The position numbers and the translations under genes were made by a program. The notes beneath the pieces are model-generated. The model searched no databases. It saw only the letters and a program-made list of their open reading frames with translations, and was not told the origin of the DNA. This document shows, in pieces, positions 56,131-64,000 of a stretch of DNA of 64,000 bases (within the stretch, counting starts at the first letter, position 1; each line of letters starts with the position of its first letter). Where the stretch lies: NCBI GenBank assembly GCA_021397845.1, contig CM038049.1:103756877-103820876 (forward strand). The letters run 5' to 3'. The stretch is from Areca catechu. Lineage: Eukaryota > Streptophyta > Magnoliopsida > Arecales > Arecaceae.

Positions 56131-57564
56131 TTGATTATTTTGCAGAAATGTCTTGCAGCCCAAAAGTTGAAGAAAATATGGTACTTGGATAGCGACTGCT
56201 CAAGACATATGACGGGTGACAAGGACCAATTCATCACCCTTGAAGTGAAAGAAGGAGGTATGGTTACCTTTGGAGATAATGGCAAAGGGAGAATAATCGA
56301 TATCGGTAAGATCAAATTAACTCCCTTCACTTTTATTGAAAATGTTTTGCTAGTAGACAAATTGAAGCATAATCTGTTAAGTAAATGTCAATTATGTGAT
56401 AAAGGCTTCAAGGTTGTCTTTGAGTCTTCTATGTGCATAGTAACTAACTCTTTAGATTCTAGCAATAAATTTATTGGACATAGACTCGGGAATATCTATG
56501 TGGTAGATCTTGATGATCTTGCCATGTCTAGTAGCCCTAGTCTAGTTGCAATGAATGCTAAGACCAAAGAGTCAGGCTTACTTTGGCATAGACGATTAGG
56601 TCATGCTAGCATGCATACAATTATGAAATTAATTTCTAAAGATCTTGTTAGAGGCATGCCTAAGTTTAAAGTTGATTTAAATCATGTTTGTGATGCATGC
56701 CAAATGGGTAAACAAACTAGGAAAAGTTTTAAATCAAAGAATATAGTTTTTACAACAAGACCTCTTGAACTACTTCACATAGATATTTTCAGACCTACTA
56801 GGACCACTAGCCTAGGAGGGATGAAATATGCTCTTGTGATAGTAGATGATTTTTCGAGATTTACATGGGTTTTGTTTATTGCATCGAAAGATGAAACTTT
56901 TCATGTTTTTCAAAAATTTCATAAAAAGGTTTCAAATCAAAACAACTTATCTTTGATTTCAATTAGAAGTGATAATGGAACTAAGTTTGAAAATCAATTT
57001 TTCGAAGATTATTGTACTGAATTTGGCATTGATCACAACTTCTCCGCTCCTAGAACACCTCAACAAAATGGTGTTGTAGAGAGAAAAAATAGGACATTGG
57101 AGGAAATGGCTCATACAATGTTATGTGAAGGTAATCTTCCAAAGTACTTTTGGACAGAAGCGGTGAACACTGCATGTTATATTTTAAATCGCGTTTTGAT
57201 CCGTCCTATTTTAAAGAAAACCACCTATGAGCTTTGGAATGACAAAAAACTCAACATTAGTTATTTTCATGTGTTTGGTTGTAAATGCTTTATGTATAAT
57301 AATGGAAAATATAATTTAGGAAAATTTGATTCTAAAGCTGATGATGCAATTTTTCTAGGTTATTCATTACAAAGCAAAGTATATAGGGTTTTTAATAAAA
57401 GGACTCTTACTATTGAAGAGTCAATTCATGTTGTATTTATTGAAACTAACCCTGCACCTTCTAGACAAGAAGAGTGCATAGACAATGATGCAGGTACATT
57501 GCAAAAAGGAATGGATGACTTGAGCATTCAAGACAAAGACACTCAAGATGGAGAAAAATGGTAA
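56131..57564 (+). CDS. S1 protease and integrase segment of pol
   Basis: 477 open codons. Residues ~18-32 are the protease active site but read YLDSDCSRHMTGD, DSD in place of DSG, a change expected to harm catalysis. Integrase follows from ~145: HRRLGH and CDACQMGK (HHCC zinc site complete), HIDIFRPTR (Asp 1), SIRSDNGTKFEN (Asp 2), NGVVERKNRTLEEM (Glu). The C-terminal region reads AVNTACYILNRVL and FHVFGCKCF. The DDE triad is intact. The frame ends at 57564 and pol continues after a shift. It is part of a polyprotein, not an independent gene. Confidence 0.92.
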   Translation: MIILQKCLAAQKLKKIWYLDSDCSRHMTGDKDQFITLEVKEGGMVTFGDNGKGRIIDIGKIKLTPFTFIENVLLVDKLKHNLLSKCQLCDKGFKVVFESSMCIVTNSLDSSNKFIGHRLGNIYVVDLDDLAMSSSPSLVAMNAKTKESGLLWHRRLGHASMHTIMKLISKDLVRGMPKFKVDLNHVCDACQMGKQTRKSFKSKNIVFTTRPLELLHIDIFRPTRTTSLGGMKYALVIVDDFSRFTWVLFIASKDETFHVFQKFHKKVSNQNNLSLISIRSDNGTKFENQFFEDYCTEFGIDHNFSAPRTPQQNGVVERKNRTLEEMAHTMLCEGNLPKYFWTEAVNTACYILNRVLIRPILKKTTYELWNDKKLNISYFHVFGCKCFMYNNGKYNLGKFDSKADDAIFLGYSLQSKVYRVFNKRTLTIEESIHVVFIETNPAPSRQEECIDNDAGTLQKGMDDLSIQDKDTQDGEKW

Positions 57565-59237
57565 GTAAGGATCACACCGATCTGCTGAGGGACTGGAGGT
57601 ATGTTACATCTCACCCTAAAGAATTAATAATAGGAGATCCTTCACATGGTATTAGGACTATGGCTGTACATAAGGTTGCATATGATTAACTAGCCTTTGT
57701 ATCACAAATAGAACCCCATAGCTTAGAAGAGGCTGAGACTGATCCAAACTGGATGATGGCGATGCATGAAGAATTAAACTAGTTTGAAAGAAATAAGGTA
57801 TGGACACTTGTAGATAGACCTACAAACCACCCAATTATAGAAACTAAATGGGTCTATAGAAATAAATTAGATGAACAAGGAAATATTATAAGAAACAAAG
57901 CTAGATTAGTGGCTAAGGGATATAACCAAGAAGAAGGTATTGATTTTGATGAAACTTATGCACCCGTAGCAAGACTAGAAGCCATTAGATTATTACTTGC
58001 ATTTGCTTGCTACATGAACTTTAAACTCTTTCAAATGGATGTAAAAAGTGCATTTCTTAATAGTTTTATCTCTGAACAAGTTTTTATGGAGCAACCACCA
58101 GGTTTTGAAAATCACGCTTTTCCAAACCATGTATTTAAATTAAACAAAGCATTGTATGGTTTGAAACAAGAACCTAGAGCCTGGTATGATAGACTTAGCA
58201 CTTTCTTAATTGAAAATAATTTTTCAAGAGGAAATGTAGATAAAACTTTGTTTATCAAAAAGAAAAATAATGACATCTTAGTTGTACAAATATATGTAGA
58301 TGATATCATTTTTGGTGCAACTAACGAATCTCTATGTAAAGAATTTGCTAAGCTTATGCAGGGAGAATTTGAAATGAGCTTAATGGGCGAGCTGAACTAC
58401 TTCCTTGGACTTCAAGTAAAACAAACAAAGGAAGGCATCTTCATCAACCAAGCCAAATACATCAAGGAAATCATCAAAACGTTTGGGATGGAGAGTAGCA
58501 AAACAATAAGCACACCCATGAGCCCAGCTTGCAGACTAGACAAAGATGAGAATGGATCCAATGTTTACCAAAAGCTATATAGAGGTATGATCAGATCCTT
58601 ATTATATTTAACTACAAGTAGACCTGACATATTATATAGTGTATGTGTATGTGCTAGATTTCAGTCTTCACCTAAAGAAACATATATGCTTGCTGTAAAA
58701 AGAATAATTAAATATTTGAAAGGAATAAGTAATTTAGAAATTTGGTATTCTAAACATTCTACTTTGAATTTGATTAGATTCTTTGATGCTGATTATGCTG
58801 GTTGTAAGATAGATAGAGAAAGTACTAGTGGTACATGTCAATTTCTAGGGTTGAATTTAATTTCATGGCACTGTAAGAAGCAAAACTCCGTAGCCTTGTC
58901 CACAGCTGAGGCTGAGTACGTGGCTGCCGGTAGTTGTTGTGCTCATGTGTTATGGATTAAACAACAAGTAGAAGACTTTGGTGTATCACAATCCAAAATT
59001 TCAATTAAATGTGATAACACAAGTGCTATCAATTTGACAAAGAATCCAATTCAACAATTTAGAACCAAGCACATTGAAATTAGACATCATTTTATTAGAG
59101 ATCATGTTTCTAATGGTAATATTGTTCTTAACTTTGTGCCAACTGAAGATCAATTAGCTGACATATTCACCAAGCCACTCAATCAAGATAGATTTGAGCT
59201 AATTAGAAGTGAGTTAGGACTTTGTGATCCCTTCTAA
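57565..59237 (+). pseudogene. S1 reverse transcriptase and RNase H
   Basis: 57565-57908 carries the start of the domain (NKVWTLVDRPTNHPII, TKWVYRNKL) with in-frame stops TAA near 57687 and TAG near 57779. From 57909 a 442-codon stretch is open. It holds KSAFLNSFISEQVF preceded by FQMDV (Asp), YGLKQEPRAWYDRL, IYVDDIIFGATN (catalytic YVDD) and YFLGLQVKQTKEGIF. RNase H follows with FFDADYAG, STAEAEYVAAG and KCDNTSAINL. It ends TEDQLADIFTKPL. Catalytic residues all look intact; only the upstream stops break the polyprotein. Confidence 0.93.
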
Positions 59238-59722
59238 ATTCTTCAACCTAATTCCTTCAATTCTAAGAAAACTTTATCTAGAGAACCTCCTCAATTTATT
59301 CTATTCTATTGAGCTTTAATTTCCTTCAAATTCTATTCAAAGTCCTTATGAATTGTGTTCAAATTTTTTAAAACTCTATATTCTCTGTTCGAGTTGACTC
59401 GATCTTGATCCTAGTCGACTAGATTTTTCTGTGAGTTTTGAACTTGTTCTGGCCTAGCCGGCTCAAACAGTTTTGAGTCTATTGGAATTTTTGATGATTT
59501 TAGAGAAGCTCTGGCCGAGTCGACTGGAAACCCTTTTAGGGCTGCCCGAGTCGACTGGATTGTCATGCCGAAGCATTTTGCTTAGGGTTATAAACTCTTC
59601 TTTGGACCGTTTGGCTTCTATATTGTCCTTTCTAATGGTTCACTCATCTCCAAAACCCACTCCGAAGACTTCCTACTCCCTACCAAGCACTCCATTCTCT
59701 TGCTCTTCCATTCTTCCTAGCT
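59238..59722 (+). other. S1 spacer between pol and third ORF
   Basis: About 485 bases, no gene. GTCGACT-type words (59395-59560) resemble those in the LTR. A splice acceptor for a subgenomic third-ORF RNA might lie in the pyrimidine-rich 59690-59718, just before the ATG at 59723; this is inference. Confidence 0.5.
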
Positions 59723-61576
59723 ATGGCACCCAAACGTGCGACAGGGAAACGGTCCACTAGGGTTGCTCCTTCGGCTGAAAAAGAAAGAAGGTCCAAGAGA
59801 AAGCAAGAAGAGCCAAGCAATGAAGAAATTACAAAGGAAGCCACAAGAGAAGCTCCATCAGCTCCCAGCCATGTACCCTCAATGTCTACTCGTCCGGTAA
59901 CCTCTGGGCGACGTATTAATTTTGAGTTTATTAAGGGCATTGGGTTAAAGATAGGAGACTTAATTGAAGAACAAGGGTGGAGGAAATTCTATTCATTAAA
60001 TGAGAAAACCTATCCCTCATTAGTTAGAAGTTTATATGAGAACCTAAGGTTGGGAATTAACCATGTGGAATCTATTGTCAAAGGGAAGAGGGTTATTGTG
60101 AATGAAGAGTCCTTGCTTGAATTACTAGATATTCCTTCTAAGGGACTGAAATTTTTAGTAATTAAAAATAAAGAGAAGACCCTGAAAACTATCTTGAACA
60201 GAGATGATGTAGGAGGAATTGGGACTGTTTTAGCTAACACCCTTTCATTGGAAATGAGACTACTTCATGACTTCATTTGTAGAATTTTCCTACAAAGAAC
60301 TGGTAGGTTCGATTGGGTGAGAGAAAAACATCTATGTCTCATGGAGCACATCCTAGAAAGAACTCCTGTCAATCTATCATATATCATAATCATGCAGATG
60401 AAAGAAACAGTTAGAAAAGCTAAAGCCTGTTTGCCATATGGTATGATGCTTACATTGTTGTTTAAATCCCATAGAGTCAATTTGGATGGTGAAGACGGAT
60501 TAGAAATGCATCACACTGATATCTACACATCTAAAACTCTTGAGAGGATGGGATATTTTCAAGTGGAAGGAGTCCGGAGAAAAAAGGGCACAAATGTAAG
60601 AGCCATTGGCAGCTCCAATAGTAGTGAAGAAGAGGAAGAGGAAGAAGCAGCTGGAACTTCTACATCTGTACCGGAGCCTGAGTCATTTGTACCTATGCCT
60701 GCTACTGTTACTGAGGAGATCAGACCACTGTCACCTATATTTGATTTGCCTACAGCAGATTTTGACTTGCCAGCACCAGAGTTTGACCTGCCTTCTGCTG
60801 ATGTTCCATTGCATGACTATCCTACTACAGCTACACAGCCTCCAATTGTCCATGTTCAGATTGAAGAACAATTGAAAAACTTGACAGATTCATTGACTAG
60901 TACAATAACTTCCTTATTTAGTGATTTGAAACAATCAGTGGACACCAGGTTGGACAAATTAGAAGAGAATGTATCAAATCTAAAAGAAAAGGTTGAAGCT
61001 ATTGAAGCTTCAAGGACTGCACCTCAGATAGACCTTCAGCCTATTCTAAATTGCATCTCTTCAAGTTCTGAGACAATTTTAAAATCTGTGGATGCCACTT
61101 TGAATAAATATCAGACTGAATTGAAAGAGCTTAGAGGCAGAGTGGGAACCATTGTAGATACAAGAGGTATGGCAGAAGATTATACCAGGGGCATTGGAAT
61201 CATAAGATCGGAGCTTGGCAAACTTCGAGGATCAGTAGAAACCTTCGCAAATGTCCAAGCAGCTAAGCTTGTAACTATGCAAAAAGAGATAGGTGAAATG
61301 AAAGAGGCAGTAAAAAAAGTACCAGTTAGCCGCCTCAAGGACTTAGATCAGCAGATGGGAGCAATGTGGGTGGAAATGGATTCTCTCAATAGCACTGTCA
61401 GTTCATTGGAAGTCACAGCTTGGACAAGACCATTATATGATCTGCCACCCATTTCCACTAGGGCACTTAGTACCTCTGTTCACCCTAGGGCTCCTCCTCC
61501 ACACGCTTCATCTAGTCGAGTACCTAGACCCACTTCCTGGCAAGGTGTCAATGTTCTCAGTGATGATTCTGATTAG
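59723..61576 (+). CDS. S1 third ORF, 617-aa Sirevirus 'env-position' protein
   Basis: Intact ATG-to-stop. Residues 1-60 are basic (KRATGKRSTR, ERRSKRKQEE; a possible nuclear signal). About 65-290 resemble the 'putative plant transposon protein' family (WRKFYSLNEKTYPSLVRSLY, LLELLDIPSKG, MEHILERTPVNLSYIIIMQM, LPYGMMLTLLF). About 300-370 are acidic then Pro/Asp-rich with DLPTADFDLPAPEFDLP repeats. About 378-560 form a long coiled coil (SLTSTITSLFSDLKQSVDTR, LDKLEENVSNLKEKVEAIEA). I see no signal peptide, furin-like site or membrane anchor, so an envelope role is doubtful. Function unknown. Confidence 0.93.
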   Translation: MAPKRATGKRSTRVAPSAEKERRSKRKQEEPSNEEITKEATREAPSAPSHVPSMSTRPVTSGRRINFEFIKGIGLKIGDLIEEQGWRKFYSLNEKTYPSLVRSLYENLRLGINHVESIVKGKRVIVNEESLLELLDIPSKGLKFLVIKNKEKTLKTILNRDDVGGIGTVLANTLSLEMRLLHDFICRIFLQRTGRFDWVREKHLCLMEHILERTPVNLSYIIIMQMKETVRKAKACLPYGMMLTLLFKSHRVNLDGEDGLEMHHTDIYTSKTLERMGYFQVEGVRRKKGTNVRAIGSSNSSEEEEEEEAAGTSTSVPEPESFVPMPATVTEEIRPLSPIFDLPTADFDLPAPEFDLPSADVPLHDYPTTATQPPIVHVQIEEQLKNLTDSLTSTITSLFSDLKQSVDTRLDKLEENVSNLKEKVEAIEASRTAPQIDLQPILNCISSSSETILKSVDATLNKYQTELKELRGRVGTIVDTRGMAEDYTRGIGIIRSELGKLRGSVETFANVQAAKLVTMQKEIGEMKEAVKKVPVSRLKDLDQQMGAMWVEMDSLNSTVSSLEVTAWTRPLYDLPPISTRALSTSVHPRAPPPHASSSRVPRPTSWQGVNVLSDDSD

Positions 61577-61860
61577 ACTTTTTGTAGTTTTAGTATCTTT
61601 TTGTAGTTTCAATACCTTTTTGGATGTTTTTGAAACTTTTGTAATGACTGATGTACTGAACACTTTTTGACATAAATGAAATGAACATTTTTTTGATTAA
61701 TGTGTAATGTGTGTATTTATATTATCTTGATTACATCTCTATTTGTTTAAATAGAATTCTCTCTCTAAATGGAGGAAGTGAAATTATCTCAAACAAATTT
61801 TTAAAACTTTCTCAATCTATTTAAAATTCTGAGCATACCTTTTAACCTTTTTGAATTATT
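61577..61860 (+). other. S1 post-ORF3 non-coding region
   Basis: AT-rich, no gene, leads into the repeated purine tracts. Confidence 0.6.
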
Positions 61861-61863
61861 GAC

Positions 61864-62346
61864 AAAAAGGGGGAGAACCATAGAGTGCATGAAAGAATAC
61901 ATGAATTGCAATAGTAATACTAAAGTAAAGTATACCGGGGGAGTTTTTAAAGCATTTCTGAATGATCTCTTGCATATTATTCTGATAAAATGTTCTAGTG
62001 AATGTCTAAAGGGGGAGAAACATAAAAATAATTCATATTGTCGAGAAATCTTATAAACAGGGGGAGATATACATGTTTAGCTTACATACTTCAATGATTT
62101 TTATGATGCTTTGATGCTCTCAACTTATCATATCTATCAGTCGATACTTAATGCTGCTTGATACATACAAGCAATCAATCTTTGATATTTACAGCTTATG
62201 AATTTGATTTTGTGCATAACTGTATAGCACATACTGATATACATTTGAGATTACAGTTAATTTTTAAATATAAATGCTTACATATTTGTGAATAGAGTAG
62301 ATTTTTTTCATGCCCAGTATTTTGTCATCATCAAAAAAAGGGAGAA
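61864..62346 (+). promoter_or_regulatory. Multiple polypurine tracts of S1
   Basis: Purine runs AAAAAGGGGGAGAA (61864-61877), CGGGGGAG (61935-61942), AAAGGGGGAGAAA (62008-62020), CAGGGGGAGA (62059-62068) and the terminal AAAAAAAGGGAGAA at 62333-62346 directly before the 3' LTR. Repeated PPT copies upstream of the 3' LTR are known for Sireviruses. Confidence 0.88.
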
Positions 62347-63945
62347 TGTTGACCCCTAAAGTGATTTTGATGATAACAAAACATTGGAGCATACATTTAG
62401 TTATCTAACAACTCCTCAAATGATTGATAAGTTTTTGTAGGACAACTACATGATACATCTTTTAACTCCTACAATCTTTAATGTTTTGTGCTGAGTTGTA
62501 AATTATTTAGAATATTGTAAAGAAGAACCCTAGAAAAAATTTCTATTAAAAACAAGTTCAAGGGTTACTTCTAGTAGTCTTTCAAGCTTCATGTCTTCCT
62601 TCAATTTATTGTAAAAAGTGCTTGAAGAAGATATTTAAAGCTTGGTACAAGTGTTTTAGAAATTTGAAGTTGATCTGGCTTAAGAACCACATTCGAGCCG
62701 ATTGGATGAACAACCCAGTCAACTCTGGCACTGGCACTGAAGACAAGTTCTCTGGCATGCAGATCTAGCCGACTGGCACCAAGGTCCAGCCGACTCGTCC
62801 AGAACAAGGTTGAGAATGTACTGTGATTCTCAATAATCCGAGCCGACAGGAATTAGATCTAGCCGACTCATCCAGAACTCAGTTGAAAATGGTCTGAGAG
62901 GCCTCTGAGACTCCAGCCGACTGGAATTCAGCCCAGCCGACTCTTCCAGAGTGAGGTATTTTCTCAGCTATGGAAGCTAGCCGACTAGCACTCAACCCAG
63001 TCAACCCGAACTTCATCCGAGCCGACTCGAAGTCTGTCCAAACCAACTGGAATGGCGGGGTCACCTCCAATGGCTAGTTCCAGCTCTCAATTTTTTGAAT
63101 TCCAAAAGTGCTCCAATGGTAACCTGTCACTTTCCAACGGTCTACAACATTCAAAACAAGGGAAGGCAGTTGAAGTCTCTATAAATAAGGTACGAGAATA
63201 TCTTTGGAGAGACTAATGAGCGAATAATGATTTATTGAGCATTTTCTGAACACTTATTGAAGTGAAGTGAGAGAGCACTAGAGCTTTAAAGTTTCCCTTC
63301 AAGCCTGCAACAACTCTTACCAGAAGCTTGAAGCACCTTTTTAAGGAAAGCAAGGAAGCCTTTGAAGTGCATTGAGGAGCATTCAGTGGATCTTCACTCG
63401 AGCTGCATTGGCAACCACCCAAACAACAGAGTTTGTCTTTACTGTTGCTTTTTTAATCTATCATTTAGAATATATAGGTTAATTGGTGAGCCCTGTTGTA
63501 AAAACCAAATAGGTTTCTTTGGTGAGCCTTTAAAATCAAAGTGTAGAGGTTTCTTTGGTGAGCCTAGCTAAAAACCAAAGTGTAGAGGTTTTAGGTGAAC
63601 CTGTAAAAACCTAACTAGGATTTCTTTGGTGAGCCCGGTTTCAAAAACCAAAGTGTAGAGGTTTGGATTGTGAGCCTGTAAAACAATCCGACTGTATTCT
63701 AGTTTGGGAGATATAGTGGAAATCCAGAGTGGTGAACTTGGATAGTCGACATAGGAGCTTGGTTGCTCCGAACCAGTATAAATTTTCTTTGTTTGTGTTG
63801 TGTTTATTTTATCCTTTGGCTTCTGCTTTCATTCTCTGATTAACACAGCACCTAACTACTAATTGGAATTACATTTGGACATATTCTAGAAAATTTTGTA
63901 ATTCCCAATTCTCCCCCTTCTTGGGACTAAGCCACCTGGGCAACA
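62347..63945 (+). repeat. 3' LTR of S1
   Basis: 1599 bp, TGTTGACCCC to GGGCAACA. One base shorter than the 5' LTR. It has the same GTCGACT-word cluster (62690-63050) and TATA box (63180-63187). Confidence 0.95.
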
Positions 63946-64000
63946 CTTCTTGACATGGTTGTGCTGAAACCAGGTTGGTCTTGGCTGACTCTCCTTGACT
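63946..64000 (-). repeat. 5' LTR of G3, resumed after S1
   Basis: CTTCT, the second target copy, is followed by TGACATGGTTGTGCTGAAAC and so on, matching 46155-46205 of the 3' LTR. The rest is beyond the window. Confidence 0.9.

Larger units (their letters stand above)
52597..63945 (+). mobile_element. Complete Sirevirus-type Copia element S1
   Basis: 11,349 bp with LTRs 52597-54196 and 62347-63945 and a target duplication CTTCT at 52592-52596 and 63946-63950. Order: tRNA-Met primer site, gag with two zinc knuckles and a coiled coil, protease, integrase, reverse transcriptase, RNase H, a third ORF of 617 codons, several polypurine tracts, 3' LTR. The third ORF and repeated PPTs mark Sireviruses. 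gag-pol has a handful of stops and frameshifts, but the third ORF is intact. Confidence 0.96.
45049..64000 (-). mobile_element. Non-autonomous Gypsy element G3, right end outside the window
   Basis: On the minus strand: 5' LTR (51490-52596 plus 63946-64000 and beyond), primer site 51475-51486, leader, degenerate gag, gag-integrase junction, integrase tail and chromodomain (48181-48800 plus 46401-46519), 3' LTR 45049-46387. A solo M1-family LTR splits the chromodomain and Sirevirus S1 splits the 5' LTR. The flank at 45044-45048 is AATGG; its partner should lie just past the window. Confidence 0.88.

Noticed and set aside
59723..61576. Calling the S1 third ORF an envelope gene
   Set aside because: No signal peptide, cleavage site or membrane span is visible. 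Position alone does not support it.

Overview
This window is repeat-dense nuclear DNA from a flowering plant. I found no rRNA, tRNA, CRISPR array or convincing host protein-coding gene. Nearly every base I can assign belongs to LTR retrotransposons of the Copia and Gypsy superfamilies, stacked inside one another as in plant heterochromatin. The GC-rich, CCG-rich LTRs and the Sirevirus and chromovirus content would suit a monocot, but I cannot name the species.

Layout. 1-8360: a minus-strand Copia element (C1), cut by the window edge, with 2.4-kb LTRs and a 61-bp hairpin-forming tandem repeat in its leader. 8361-10260: a Copia-like LTR remnant and unassigned DNA. 10260-12285: a two-level satellite, in which a 30-bp repeat has expanded from part of a 114-bp repeat. 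12286-18337: a plus-strand Gypsy chromovirus derivative (G1). 18338-22085 and 25131-25747: a degenerate minus-strand Tat-like Gypsy element (T1) with a 'putative gypsy type transposon' ORF. It is split by M1 (22081-25130), which has two large LTRs, an 84-bp interior and a perfect 5-bp target duplication. 25748-31803: a 5'-half Sirevirus (S2, minus). 31804-34997: fragments of a Gypsy LTR, a Tat-like LTR and an old Copia (C2). 34998-64000: a nest. Chromovirus G4 received G2 in its 3' LTR (target duplication CATGT) and G3 in its integrase. G3 in turn received a solo LTR (46525-48180) and a complete Sirevirus S1 (52597-63945, target duplication CTTCT).

How the parts relate. G1, G2 and G3 form one non-autonomous family. 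Gag runs directly into a fragment of the integrase core, protease, reverse transcriptase and RNase H are absent, and the integrase tail plus chromodomain remain. G4 is a related copy with an ordinary integrase layout and resembles the type of element that could have supplied enzymes in trans. S1 and S2 share gag, coiled-coil, protease, integrase and RT order. S1 also has an intact 617-codon third ORF after pol and several polypurine tracts before its 3' LTR, both Sirevirus traits. Most gag-pol frames are broken, so the window is mainly a fossil record. The main points of interest are the fusion family, the 31-bp LTR-end plus primer-site repeats at the edges of G2, the minimal element M1, and the hierarchical satellite.
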